From contig CM062289.1 in assembly GCA_031216915.1 (NCBI GenBank), positions 27,051,533 to 27,115,532 of the forward strand: 64,000 nucleotides of DNA, read 5' to 3'. Origin of the DNA: Pictodentalium vernedei. Taxonomy: Eukaryota > Mollusca > Scaphopoda > Dentaliida > Dentaliidae. The position numbers were made by a program, and so were the translations under genes. The notes under the pieces were generated by a model. The model did not search any database. It was not told the origin of the DNA and was given only the letters and a program-made list of their open reading frames with translations. Below, piece by piece: positions 51,943 through 63,505 of the stretch (positions are counted from its first letter, which is position 1; each line of letters opens with the position of its first letter).

Positions 51943-52191
51943 TTAACCCTTTACCCAACGAATCACCCGCATCCGCCCGCGTAATATGCAAATCCAGCAG
52001 TTGAAAAAATATTATTTTTCAAAAAATTTCAACAAAACCATATCATGTGACACCTCGTTGGAATGAGCTCGTTGAGCTCATTCCAACAAGGGGTCACATG
52101 ATATGGTTTTGTTGAAAGTTTTGGAAAAATTTTAAAAAATGCTATTTAAAATAATAAATTTTGATATCGTCTGCGTTGGGTAAAGGGTTAA
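51943..52191. mobile_element. TTAA-A MITE
   Basis: TTAACCCTTTACCCAACGAA to CTGCGTTGGGTAAAGGGTTAA, 249 bp, inverse orientation to 36065. Hairpin with few mismatches. Confidence 0.95.
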
Positions 52192-52292
52192 CCCATTACC
52201 CAAAACACATGATATAAAAAATAATATTTATTATTTTGAAAACTTTCAACAAAACCATATCATAAGGCGCGTGATTGGAATGAGCTCAATTG
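52188..52292. mobile_element. TTAA-A half copy
   Basis: TTAACCCATTACCCAAAACA up to TGGAATGAGCTCAATTGG. It shares the TTAA with its neighbour and stops at the core. Confidence 0.75.
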
Positions 52293-52299
52293 GTTAATG

Positions 52300-52333
52300 G
52301 TTGGTTGGTAAATGGCCTTTATAGTTCAACCAC
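52300..52333 (-). repeat. TRIM LTR fragment
   Basis: GGTTGGTTGGTAAATGGCC and TTTATAGTTCAACCACTTC are the mirror of the LTR start at 37428-37465. Shows the TRIM is a family, not a single copy. Confidence 0.7.
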
Positions 52334-52479
52334 TTCATTCCAAAAAAAAATATTCAGTTTATTAACAGGAGTATTCAGTGAACAGGATATTGGTCTTTTC
52401 TGTCTTTTTTCTAATGATAAACAAAAAAAAAGAAGGAAAAATCAAATTGAAGAGGTGACATATAGGCCCAAATGGGCTG

Positions 52480-52860
52480 GGTGCTGTTATGGTGGATATT
52501 CCTGCCCAGGACGTTATTGTGGGGAGAGCCTGAGATGGGGTGTCCCCTTCTCATAGTAGGGGTCTGGTGGTGAGTGTCCTGGAAAAATTTTAAATTTAGT
52601 ACCCAAAACTCTTCAAAAGAAGTGGAACTGTTCTCTAGGTGTGGCTGCATGAGTTACCCACAGCTAAAATGGGTTTAGTGGAGCTAACAAGACAAGTGAG
52701 TGCTCGCTGCGTTGGATATTCATAAAGATCAGGCCATTCCAGGTCTTGAAATTGTAAGGGAATGGCGTCCCCACTCAGACAGAGGTAGGGAAATGGTGCC
52801 CCCCTCCCCTCCGGAAGGCTCCACTGTAGTGTTAGATTGTTTGTACGTTGATATATTAAC
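52480..52860. repeat. N dispersed repeat, copy 2
   Basis: CTCTTCAAAAGAAGTGGAAC, AGCTAAAATGGGTTTAGTGG, GATCAGGCCATTCCAGGTCT, inverse of 42470-42780. Confidence 0.72.
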
Positions 52861-52904
52861 ACCAGTTTCATGTGCACTCTCACATGTTTCTTCAACTTTT
52901 ACCT

Positions 52905-53115
52905 CTAGCAGTCAGCAGTGCTTGATTACTGTGGTAAACATGCTCAGTTTTACTGGTAAAATAGGACCCAGTCACCAATCCTAGGGGTGAAAATCCTCTG
53001 AAATGGGCAACCAGGGTATAAACGATTGACTAAATTTGACTTTATCTCCATTTTCAGTCATGATTACCCATTGTGCAGAAATATGTGACCTTGAACACCA
53101 ATAAATAAATAAATA
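52905..53115 (+). mobile_element. SINE-B
   Basis: GCAGTGCTTGATTACTGTGG, TTTTACTGGTAAAATAGGAC, then the common 3' module CATGATTACCCATTGTGCAG and TGTGACCTTGAACACC, (AAAT)n. Confidence 0.88.
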
Positions 53116-53620
53116 CCAATAGCAGTCATATCCAGCCAGCACCTTACCCAAAAGTCACTATTCATTATACATTTTATCTTTTAAAATTTTTTTCTTCAAA
53201 ACATAGCATGTGAGTCTTCATGGGAATAAGTTTGTTAAGCAGGCCTGAAAATAAGCAGTCTGACATTTCCAAAATGAGGTCCCTAGAGGATGAATTTGAT
53301 GATGCTATCCCATACAGTGGGCCAATTTATCCTCTGGGTACTTCTTTCTGTTTAGTTTTGAGACTCTGATACAGATTGAGGTTCACAGAGGGTGAATTTA
53401 GTGATGCTACCCTGCTGTGCAGGGTAGCATCACTAAATTCACCCTCTGGGGACCTCATTTTGTAGATGACAGTCTGCTTATTTTCTGGCTTGTTATTGAG
53501 CTCATTCCAAATAGTGGTCATAAGCTTTGTTTTTGAAATAATAAATGATCTATTTGAGTTATTCAAGAAAATTATTTGCAAGTGTTATCTTCTAGTCCTG
53601 TGAGGTAATGTTATAAATGA
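53116..53620. mobile_element. TTAA-B MITE, degenerate, with hAT-1 at its centre
   Basis: Left arm CTTCAAAACATAGCATGTGA ... GGGAATAAGTTTG and right arm GAGCTCATTCCAAATAGTGG ... ATAAGCTTTGTTTTTG are separated only by hAT-1. The termini are decayed. Confidence 0.72.
53240..53492. mobile_element. hAT-1 MITE, copy 6, in TTAA-B palindrome
   Basis: CAGGCCTGAAAATAAGCAG to TTATTTTCTGGCTTG, 253 bp. Candidate TSD TTGTTAAG versus TTATTGAG (6 of 8). Confidence 0.88.
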
Positions 53621-53629
53621 TCTGTGTTT

Positions 53630-54020
53630 GAGGACAGGGTACCTTCTGGGCTTTGGATTCAAGGAATGGCCTTGAATTTGACCAAGGAACTTTCAAGGTC
53701 CTGAAATCCTGAAAAATGGGCATGGAGGCCTTGAAAAGCACTGAATATTCATGAATTAAAATACCAACAAAGCTTGTTATCATTATTATACTTTTGTATG
53801 CCATAGTTTGTAAGGGCATAGTCCTAACAAGGACCCTCCATTCATTACCCCCTCCCCCCACTTCCCTTCAAGGGAAGTGGGAGGAGGGGGTAATGACTGG
53901 CGGTTCTAGTTATGACTAGTGAAGGCAAGGTCTTGAAAATCCTTGAGGAGGGGTTAATAACTGGAAGGTCCTAGTTAGGACCAGTGATGGCAGAGTCTTG
54001 AAAATCCTTGATTTTGGATG
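53630..54020. repeat. P hairpin, copy 2
   Basis: Arms TTACCCCCTCCCCCCACTTCCC and mirror at 53847-53898, extended by CTAACAAGGACC/GGTTCTAGTTATG. Flanked by repeated TCTTGAAAATCCTTGA words. Confidence 0.75.
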
Positions 54021-54621
54021 TTGTAGAGCCTTGAATAATGAAGAAACATTTTGAGAAATGACCTTGAATGTTTTGAGCCCTTGCCTTTAGAAATTCGAGA
54101 TGGGCAAAGCACATATGTGACAATAGTACTTAATCAGCTGAAGAACTAACAGTAGTTTAAGTGAGTTATTAACACTAAAGTACTTGAAAGGGAATTATTG
54201 CCTTACCGTATCTTGTTAACAGCTGACATCATTTTTACTTTTGTATTCAAGGAGGTGCCAACTTACTCAATGTTCAACTTGGCTTTAACACAATTCTTTA
54301 CTATTAAGTCTGATAAAGTGGATTCTTCATTTTTTCTTTGACATAATGCAAAGCTTTTTACTCGATTCATGAGACTATATTGCTAACAAATTGGCTGTGT
54401 CACAAAAACTTATGTTTTCAGTAAACTTTACATGAAAAAAGTGTGAACTTCTTTGCTAATAGTCGTTTGAAGTGCCAACCCTGTTGAATGATGTTTCAAT
54501 GTGTTGAAGAAAGCTAAAAGTAAATAAGTATAGTCTTTGTACAGTCCTTTCTTTTAGTTTTGGGTTATTTTCGTACCCTTGCATGGGCTCTTTATGATAG
54601 AAGATTCCTCCCATCAGTCTA
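54021..54621. other. No recognised feature
   Basis: Nothing seen. Confidence 0.4.
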
Positions 54622-54902
54622 TCTACTGAAAGGGTGATGGTTCGATCCTGAACAGCAGTACTTGCAATATATCCATGGGCAAGACACTTAATTCCAACCA
54701 CCCATGGTGGCAACTAAGATATAATGCTGACATCGATGGTGCAATTGCCTTCAACTGTTGCTTACTCTTCTTGTGCAAGGTTAGTACATGGGAGAGTCTT
54801 GCAATTGCTTGCCACTGCTTGGTAGTTTTCCTCAGATACTCTAGCTTCATCCGTCCATAAAGCTGTTAAACATTATATGACCCTGGTAGTTAGAAGTGTT
54901 CC
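54622..54902 (+). mobile_element. Old tRNA-headed SINE
   Basis: B-box-like GGTTCGATCC, GGGCAAGACACTTAATTCC, TCGATGGTGCAATTGCC, TCCTCAGATACTCTAGCTTC. Heavily diverged, no AAAT tail. Confidence 0.8.
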
Positions 54903-55150
54903 TTAACTCCTTGCCTGTGCTACTGGTGGATATTTCTGCCCAGGACAGGAAATCCCTTGCCACGAAAATATGTAAAATTTGGGGACATTTAACTAAAATC
55001 CCCCCCCCCCCCCCTGCAAACTATATCAATCTTTTGACCAGTGACCAGTGATTCCTTAAGTCATATTTTCATGAATTTTTCATCAAATCTAGTCATGGCT
55101 GCTTCTCAGCAGCCATGACTAGATTTGATGGAAAATATTTTCAAAATACT
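54903..55150. mobile_element. TTAA-D MITE, one end only
   Basis: TTAACTCCTTGCCTGTGCTA with GGTGGATATTTCTGCCC, C run at 54998-55014, then the core AATCTAGTCATGGCTGCTTC and mirror. The other terminus is missing. Confidence 0.78.
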
Positions 55151-55793
55151 CCGCAGGTTTATAGTTGAACAAACAAAGATCAGTCTATTTGTTTGTCCAC
55201 CATTTGTTTGTCCATCTAAATATCAGGCCATCTATCCATCTATAAGACAGTTTGAAGTGTTGCAAAGTTTTTCATATCACACTGTTTGAATCGGATCAAG
55301 GGAGCAAAAAGCAGCTCTTCCTGAATATGATAGAGTGTATAATATAGATACCATTTATGTTAGCAGGGAAGATGGCGAGACTCCATTCATAAAAACAACT
55401 CTTTTTACAATAAAACCTGTACATGCACAATTATGAGAAGAATGGTTGATTTTGTGATGAAATGCAGTATGCATTGTAGATCTAGTTGCCAAAGAGAGGC
55501 AGGAAATAAACCACGTTGTTCAGAATTCATGAACTGGATTGCAATATTCCAGTTGAACCTTTTTATGTCGACCAACGTATTTTTCAGTTATATCATAGTC
55601 ATAGTAGAATAGAAGACGTGCAAATAAGAAATTGAGGCGACCAAAAAGTCAGGTTACCTTAATATTCAGGAAACCTATTATTGAGGAAACCTTTCTTCAG
55701 ATTTTATAAGCAATAGAAACTAAAGGTGAAAGGTTAAATTGAGACGAGTTGATACAAAGGCTGTGATGATAATACAGAATATTAAAGTGCTAT
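55151..55793. other. No recognised feature
   Basis: Nothing seen. Confidence 0.4.
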
Positions 55794-56037
55794 TTAAACC
55801 TTTACCTCACATGAAAAGCAGACGACACTTGCAAAAAAAATTCTTGAACAACTAATTTTTTAAATTTTTTGTCTCAAAAACATAGGTTGTGACCCCTCAT
55901 TGGAATGAGCTCATTCCAATGAGGGGTCATAACCTATGTTTTGGAGACAAAAAATGAAAAAATAATGAAAATTAACTGGCGATTTTTTAGAATAGTGCTG
56001 GCCAGTTTTGGCTGTTACGTCAGGTATAAAGGGTTAA
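55794..56037. mobile_element. TTAA-B MITE
   Basis: TTAAACCTTTACCTCACATG to CAGGTATAAAGGGTTAA, hairpin AACATAGGTTGTGACCCC and mirror. Shows the uninterrupted GATTTTTTAGAATAG junction that is split at 3919/8226. Confidence 0.94.
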
Positions 56038-57104
56038 TGTGTTTCCTTCATTAAGCCCAGTGGTGGTCTGACAGGTTAGGAAGTCAGGAGATCTCCTAAT
56101 GGGCTAATGCCCTTGTAAATCATTGAACTTTATTTTCTGATGAGCTTATCTCTTCAACTGTTGAAGAAAAGATTTTAAAATAATGAGAATGCGAAAAGGG
56201 GCTGAGTTTGAACAAGAAAACTTAGGGTTTACATTTAGGAGTTGATTGTCTGCATGGGCCATAAAAATATTCTAATATGCCACTCAATTGCCAAAATGGG
56301 CCAGTGAGTTGTTAATTGTACCGGTCTCTCTACTGGACTGTGGTTTCTGGGACCACAATTTTTATGTCAGCCTACCACTTATTGTTAGTCTATTTGTGTT
56401 GAGCAGAGGTATTATCATCAAGGTGAATGAGAACTTTGTTGCCCTATTGCTTTGAGGTGAACAATAGGCTAAAGAAAATTATCTTTTGTGCAGGCCTAGA
56501 GGTATAACAGTACTAAATATTTTCCTGTAGGTGATCATTATAATGTTTATGCAAAAAAAAATATGATTACATCAATTTGCTTAATTTGACATTCAGATAT
56601 CCTTGTCAAGTACAGTCCTTCAGACAATGTTTTCTATCCTCAAACCTGGGGGTCATGCAACAACGAAAAAGAGAGAAAAATTGATGGAGGAAAACTATGC
56701 ATTACAAGTGCATTTTTTTCAGGAAATTCCCATAAAAAACACACCAAAAAGCAGTTGTATTTTTAGGCCCCAAGATTCATCATATCATCTCTCTTTTTTC
56801 TCTGCAATATTCAGCAATAATACAAGATTTCAGTACAATGCTTCTTAGGTTTTTTAAAACAATTTTTGTTTTCAAAGCTGCTTAGCTTCTGAGATTGCAT
56901 CGTTTCTGAGTGCAACTTTTCAAGGTGGGCAACTCTCAAATATTTAGTACTGTTATTCCTGGAATATTGCAAAGGAACCATGAAGTATAATTATATGTAT
57001 GTTGTCTAGACTACATTTCCTTTAAAAGCTTACAACTTGTGTTCAAGCTGGCTCAAAAGTTATTGGTGCCAATTAAGTTGAATTTTTTTTAAGTGCCAAA
57101 TGAA
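56038..57104. other. No recognised feature
   Basis: About 1.07 kb without an identifiable repeat or gene. An 81-codon frame (56603-56848) has no recognisable motif. Confidence 0.4.
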
Positions 57105-58069
57105 TTTGTTTGGTGCCAAATGAAAGATTTTAGTTCCAAATGGAATCTGATCATAAATGAGCAAAAATTCAAAGGATGATATGTCAAAAAATACTGTTTA
57201 CTCGTTTTCTCAATGACCCAAGGGATGTAACTCTATATGTTGCCTTCTGCGATTATAAAAACAAAATAATTATAATGAATTTGGTCCAAGTGATTGTGGA
57301 GCTGAGGAATGAGTCCACAAATTTATTTCCACTATGTTTGTATTGCGTTTGAAATGGGACAAAAACGTTATCTCCGCTAACATGTATGGTATATGGAGAT
57401 TTAATACCTGGATGTCTCATTTAAACACCTCGCTTGCAGCTTGGTGTTTAAAAACCAACATCCAGGTATTAAATCTCCATATACCATACTTGTTGGCGGA
57501 GAAAACTTATAGTAGATGGTACTTTGTTTCACTCAAAGTACAATATATTATTTACCAGACTCTTTTTAGTATTTTAGTTGCAAAAAAAACCATAAATAAT
57601 AAAAATACAGATAAAAATATACAGAGGATATCTATCTACGCCGTTTTACTAAATATCGGGAAGTATCTCATGAGTGTCGACCTGAAAGTTTTATTTTTCA
57701 CGAGCACTTGCACGAGTGAAAAATAATACTTTTAGGTCTACACGAATGAGATAATTCCCGATATAATCACTAAAAGAGCATAGATTTTCTTTTTGTTATA
57801 TGCTACATGACATTTTACTGCACAATATTCAGCCCAATTCGACTGCAAACAGTTTCAAGACAATAACAAAAAGCTGCTGATATTTCCTTCAAAGAAAATT
57901 TAGGAAGATAATGAAAAAAATTCATCGTGCTGACCTGAAAGTATTATTTTTCACTCATGCAATCGTTTGCTGAAAAACAAAACTTTCAGGTCCACGCTCA
58001 TGAGATAATTCCTAACACTGACTAAATAGAGTCGATTTTCTCTTTTATTATATTCTATTAGACATTTTA
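57105..58069. repeat. Local duplication, unit 1, with hairpins
   Basis: Shares GCCAAATGAAAGATTTTAG, ACTCAAAGTACAATAT and AACCATAAATAATAAAAATA with 59240-59460. Hairpins lie at 57369-57500 (GGTATATGGAGATTTAATAC arms), 57641-57775 (ACTAAATATCGGGAAGTATC arms) and a related one at about 57935-58010. Confidence 0.75.
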
Positions 58070-58525
58070 CCATATTTACTCTATGTATTGGGACACTCTA
58101 TGATTTGGGACACACATTTTTTCCAGAAAACTATATTTTTTTTATGCTCCAAAGTTTGGGACATTCAGGAGATTTGTTTCCAGTTGGCCCGTCGCTAGTA
58201 GCAGACGACACTCATACAAAAAATTCTTGAGTACCTAAAAATTTTCATTTTTTGCTTCCAAAACATAGCTTGTGATCCCTCATTGGAACGAGCGCAATGC
58301 GCCCGTTCCAATGAGGGATCATAAGCTATGTTCTGGAAGCAAAAAATGAAAATATAAAAAAAAATTGGATGGCGATTTTCGTATATAGTGATGGAAAACG
58401 AATCACACACAACTTTATTCAGCATCATATCAAGACCAGGCTGTGTTCTTTCCCTATTTTCTAAGAATTGGGACACCTGTGAAAATAATTATTTTTAGCT
58501 GTCCCAATACATAGAGTAAATACGG
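58070..58525. mobile_element. TA-3 MITE, copy 3, intact
   Basis: CCATATTTACTCTATGTATT to CAATACATAGAGTAAATACGG, TA at 58068-58069 and 58526-58527. Core-alpha hairpin at 58240-58345. Confidence 0.92.
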
Positions 58526-58538
58526 TATTGCACAATAT

Positions 58539-58891
58539 GGGGAGCGTGGTGGCTCAGTAGGTAGAGGTGCAGGCTGCAAGCCGAGAGGTCCTTGGTTCGA
58601 ATCCCACCTGCGGCAACCGTGTTGTGTCCTTGGACAAGACACTTCATCTCCGTTGCCCTCGTGGGGGCACGGTGGCGTTGTGTACTAAGGCGTACTGCAC
58701 GTCGGTGGTGCACTTGTCTTCAACCAGTGCTAACCCTGCTTGTGTGGAGTAAGTTTGTTGGGGAGCTGACAGTTGCTCGTCATTGCTCAGTGGTTCTCTC
58801 CAAGTACTCCGGCTTCCTCCACCCGTAAAACTGTCATGGTCATGATTAGCCATTGTGCATAAATATGTGACCTTAAACGCCAATAAATAAA
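58539..58891 (+). mobile_element. tRNA-headed SINE
   Basis: Perfect 11-bp TSD TTGCACAATAT at 58528-58538 and 58892-58902. Box A GTGGCTCAGTAGGTAGAGG, B box GGTTCGAATCCC. Full length, 353 bp. Confidence 0.97.
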
Positions 58892-58902
58892 TTGCACAAT
58901 AT

Positions 58903-60222
58903 TCAGTCAAATTTAACCCCAAATGCGTACGTTTTAAAACAATAACAAAGATCATCTGATTGTTCTATCAAGTCAATGTCATGCGCCAAAGCGTGACATC
59001 ATTTTGGAAGCTACTTAGGAATATTTCTCGATATCTGCTAAGTCAAAGGATATCAAAAAATATCTTTTTGATAATTTGCGATAATTCACAGGCTAGTATA
59101 TAATAAAACAGACTATTTTTTTTAATGATTACAAAATAATTTCATGTCATTATTTACTCACTGTTTATTCACTCCAGATAAATTATCTCCCAGAAGAATT
59201 ATAAAAAAAGATTAAGTAACAAAGAATTGTTTTGATAAGTATGAAATTGTTTTGTGTCAAATGAAAGATTTTAATGCCAAATGGAATCAGATCATAAAAC
59301 GAGCAAAAGTTAACCATTCATTGTCCCTTGAGAGCAAAAAGGCGCCATCTGCAATGATAAAGCATCACTCAAAGTACAATATTTTATTTACCTGACTTCT
59401 AAGTATTTCAGTTGCAAAAAACCCCATAAATAATAAAAATATAGATCAAAATGTAAAAGGCTACTATATTAATGATCATAAAATAATTTCATGTTATTAT
59501 TTACTAGGGCTGCACGATATTTAAAACTGAATACCGGTATCGGTATTCAATAAAATACCATGGTATACCGGTATATCGAAAACTGTTCAGATATATAAAC
59601 ACAAGTACCACAATCGAGACTCGAGGCATCACAGTCGGAATGAATTAAAGAACATTGATGAGGCGGTTCGAAAAACCTTTTTCCAAAGCAGACGATATCA
59701 AAATTCATTATTTTAAAAATTAATTTATCAGATTTTTCCCAAAGATTTCAACAAAACTATATCATGTGACTCCTCATTGGAACGAGCTCAACGAGCTCAT
59801 TCCAATGAGGGGTCACATGATATAGTTTTGTTGAAATTTTTGAAAATTATTTTTTGAACTGCTGAATTTGTATATTATTGTGGGTAAAAGCAGAGGATTC
59901 CTTGGGTAAAGGGATAATATTATTCATTTGGGGCTACAGTTAAAAAACTCAGGACATCTTGAAAATTAAATTGTGGGTAAATAAATAATGACGATAAACC
60001 GATATTTTTGTAATTACACCGGTATTCAATCGATATTGGTTTGAATACCGGTATATATCAGTTTATCGATATACCATGCAGTCCTATTATTTACTCACTG
60101 CTTATTCACTCCAGATAAATTATCTCCCAGAAAGATTATAAAAAGGATGAAGCAAGATAAAAACAAGTTTAACAGGTAGAGTGCTAAATCATTTTTGGTC
60201 ATAAAAATTTGTTCATGTGTCT
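58903..60222. repeat. Local duplication, further units, with hAT-2
   Basis: AATTTCATGTCATTATTTAC + TCACTGTTTATTCACTCC at about 59135-59175 is the empty site of the hAT-2 insertion at 59505. The filled copy repeats the flanks at 59482-59504 and 60087-60165. Confidence 0.82.
59505..60086. mobile_element. hAT-2 element, copy 2, with TTAA-A segment
   Basis: TAGGGCTGCACGATATTT to ATACCATGCAGTCCTA, 582 bp. Perfect 8-bp TSD TTATTTAC at 59497-59504 and 60087-60094. Same internal TTAA-A-derived segment (about 59672-59925) as copy 1. Confidence 0.94.
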
Positions 60223-60287
60223 TTGCCTTGTTACAATTTATGGGAGAGTGCCACGAGGCACTCTCCCATAAATTGTAACAAAGCAAA
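60222..60287. repeat. Hairpin related to the TTAA-E core
   Basis: TTGTTACAATTTATGGGAGA + GTGCC, 4-nt loop, perfect mirror. The ends do not match TTAA-E. Confidence 0.88.
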
Positions 60288-60502
60288 CCCATATAGACTA
60301 AGTAATTTCACTTCTAAGATAATATGAAGCACATCCACAGAATATGACACCTTTAGGCTTCGGTACCTGCTCTTCATATTAAAGCTGAGCCGGTTTTAAA
60401 GATATCCATATTTGTTTGGTTTTATCAATACATTTGTAAGATGGCTTATTTGGTTAATTTCCTGGCCATTTTTGGCCACTGTGTAAGGTAAAGGGTCAAG
60501 TA

Positions 60503-60661
60503 TTATTACCATCCTGCGGGTTTCCGAGGTAGTGTTTTGAAGTCGAGACCTCAACTCTGGGTATATATATCGACCCAACCATTAGGACGAGTCAACATAT
60601 GACCCAGTAGCAAGGTCAAGAGTTTCAGTACACTATCTCGGAAACCCATATGGTGGTAATA
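60503..60661. mobile_element. Hairpin element with 40-bp TIRs (singleton)
   Basis: TTATTACCATCCTGCGGGTT + TCCGAGGTAGTGTTTTGAA mirrored by TTTCAGTACACTATCTCGGA + AACCCATATGGTGGTAATAA. Its right border overlaps the TA of TA-2. Confidence 0.82.
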
Positions 60662-61067
60662 AGGCCACACAAAGTAGATATTCTGTTTCTCAGGCCATTA
60701 TTTGTGAAATTGCATGCGGGCGAGCGGTTTTTTATTTTATTTTTTATTTCAGTAATTGCTTCTTTGCCATCAAAAGTTCATGTTCTTGGTTCAAGTTTTA
60801 GGCCTCATAATCTACAGAATAGTATGGGTGGTGGTTATTTCATCCCTTGAGTGCAAGAAGGCTTTGCGATGCTAAAGCATTGCAAAGCCTTCTTGCATTC
60901 AAGGGACAAATTCATCATTTTTTTTTAACTTGGGTAAAATATCAGACATGGACCATTTAATTTTAATTTTTTTAAAGTTTAAATTGGTTATAAAAAGAGA
61001 GCATGCGGCAGCCAAAAGGAGCATGTGGGAGGGCCTGAGAAACAGATTTTTTATTTTTTTAGGCCTA
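60660..61067. mobile_element. TA-2 MITE, copy 4
   Basis: TAAGGCCACACAAAGTAGAT to TTTTTTTAGGCCTA; TA borders; core GGCTTTGCGATGCTAAAGCA and mirror at about 60860-60900. Confidence 0.9.
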
Positions 61068-61129
61068 TATTTTACAATATTCCTCCCTTTCTTGACTTGT
61101 TCGCATAATGAAGGTACAGTTTTAATGGC

Positions 61130-61840
61130 ATCTTGTTATACCCCACGCAACGAAGTTGCAGGGGTATAATGTTTTTCACTGGTCCGTCCGTCAGTCAGTC
61201 CTACTTGTTTTCCGGACTTTTTTTCTACACGCTTCCAGATATTGAGCTGATTTTTGGTATGTGAGTCATGGTGGCCTACAGATCAAGTTTGCATTTTTTT
61301 CCGCTCCACTGATTTTTACCGAAATTACGGCCCTTGGACTCCGCTTCCAGATATTGTGCTGATTTTTGGTATGTTAGTCTAACATGGTGGCCTACAGAAC
61401 AAGTTTGCGTTTTGTTCCGCTCCACTGATTTTTACTGAAATTACGACCCTTGGACTCTGAAAAATGCATTAAAATTACAGTTTTCCGGACTTTTTTTTCT
61501 ACACGCTTCCAGATATTGAGCTGATGTTTGGTATGTTAGTCTGACATGGTGGCCTACAAATCAAGTTTGCATTTTGTTCCGCTCCACTGATTTTTACCGA
61601 AATTACGGCTCTTGAACATCAAAATTACAGTTTTCCAGACTTTTTTCCTACACGCTTCCAGATATTGAGCTGATTTTTGATATGTTAGTCTAACATGGTG
61701 GCCTACAGAACAAGTTTGGGTTTTGTTCCGCTCCACTGATTTTTACCAAAATTACTGCCCCATAGACTTTGAAAAGTTCATCAAAATTACAGTTTTCCGG
61801 GCTTTTTCTCTGCTTGAATTCTTTCAATACCATTGAAACT
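61130..61840. repeat. U dispersed repeat, copy 2, with tandem units
   Basis: TATACCCCACGCAACGAAGT head with a GCAACGAAGTTGC hairpin, CCGTCCGTCAGTCAG run, then four units of 115-160 bp (TTCCAGATATTGAGCTGATT, TGGTGGCCTACAGA, GTTCCGCTCCACTGATTTTT). Confidence 0.8.
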
Positions 61841-62099
61841 ACAGAACACTGTTTTCTGCAGTATTCCTAGAATCTATGTTTATTTTTAAAAAATGATTAG
61901 AGCTTGAAATATCGGGGCGCGTGGGATATGTGAGCCTGCTCACTAAGGTTCTATATTTTTAGACAAGTGCCTATGAGTTGATTTGTTTTATAAATGAAGT
62001 TCACAACATCATGGTATTGTGTTTTGTGCTGTGCATGATGTAATCAGCTTTCACTATTCTACTTGTACTATAACCGTTTCACTTAGAAGAAGCAATCAA

Positions 62100-62147
62100 G
62101 GATCTGCAGTCAAAATTATGATATTTTGACATCAGTTTGTAGAGCAT
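62100..62147. mobile_element. TTAA-C right-end scrap
   Basis: AATTATGATATTTTGACATC + AGTTTGTAGAGCATTAA. Confidence 0.6.
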
Positions 62148-62211
62148 TAACTATTGCTTTAGATTGACATTATGTGGATAGATCTGTATTTATTGAGCAA
62201 CCTCCTCCCCC

Positions 62212-62447
62212 ATGGGAACCCAAGGAAGTGAAAAAGTGCTTGTTTACTGTGGTAAACCAGCTCTGTTTTACTTGTAAAATAGGACCCAGTAATCAATGCT
62301 TGGTGGTGTGGAAGTCCTCTAAAATTGGCAACATGGATGTGTAAACGATTGGTGGGACTTGACTTTATCTCTATGTTGTGGGTATGATTACCCATTGTGT
62401 AGAAATATGTGACGATAAACACCAATAAATAAATTAATAAATAAATA
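62212..62447 (+). mobile_element. SINE-B, best copy
   Basis: CATGGGAACCCAAGGAAGTG, AAAGTGCTTGTTTACTGTGG, TTTTACTTGTAAAATAGGAC, then the common 3' module (CATTGTGTAGAAATATGTG) and an AAAT-type tail. The head is neither tRNA- nor 5S-like by eye. Confidence 0.9.
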
Positions 62448-63505
62448 CTACTGTGCAATATTAACTAGGTTTAATACTGCAAACAGGAATTTGGTGGCTA
62501 TGCGGCTCCTGGTTCTGAAAGTCTGTTATGATACCTGGGAAATTCACAGACCATGTGTATCAATGATTGAGTAGCATAGTTTATAAGATTAATTTCTTCA
62601 AAGATAAGCTTTGCTGTTTGAGCTATGGTTTAATCTCACAAACTGGAATTTTCCAGTTACCGGTTCTGAAAATCAATGCTAAGGCCCGGAAATTCATGGA
62701 CTAGTATGCAACCTTTGATTCCCTGTTCTGTCCTTTCAATTTCCGGGTATTGGGACTGATATTCAGAAACGAGAACCAGAAAATTCCTGTTTCTGGAATT
62801 AAACCCAAATATTAAGAAGATGTGAAAGGCCAAGGCAAATCCAGGGTATGTTTTTAATTAAGCTTACTAGGTAATCATCTTCAGTAATTACTTGTCACAT
62901 TCCCATTTACCAGGCACACTTTTCTGTAATTTACAGATGAGTATATACAATATATAGGTCTAGGCTTTGTTTATTTAGATGACATCAATATGTGGTTGAT
63001 TGATGAGTGTGGCTATAGTCATCAGCAGATTCTCTGTCAAGACTTCCAAAGTATCTAGAAATCTGGTTTTCTTGTCTTGTTTGTTGACAGATTTGATCAT
63101 TACAGATAGTTCTCATTCACTGAATGGACATTCTTCCTTATGGTTTTCATTATTTCATGCCTTACAATATTCCATTGTGGGGTGAATTTCATGCACTTTT
63201 ACAATACCATGATCACAGTTCTCATTGCTGCATTCCTCAAGATTCTCCAATATGCTTTTACAACATAATTCCTATACAAGTGCTATACTTGCTTCACAAA
63301 AAAAATTAGAAAACTGTCTGTAGCAGTCAACTGAAAACTGTCTTACATTATACAAGGATTGGCTAAATTCTGTACCAATTGCTAAAGTATGTACCCAGTA
63401 TCCATTTTCACAGAACACATCTACGCAGTTAATTTGACTTGTATGAGTTTCTCTGTGTGTAATGGTTGTGTAGTGTCATGCTTGGAAAAGAGAAAATAGG
63501 GGAGA
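62448..63505. other. No recognised feature
   Basis: About 1.06 kb without gene or repeat signature. Short words (CCGGTTCTGAAA, GGAAATTCA) recur at 62505-62700. Confidence 0.4.
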
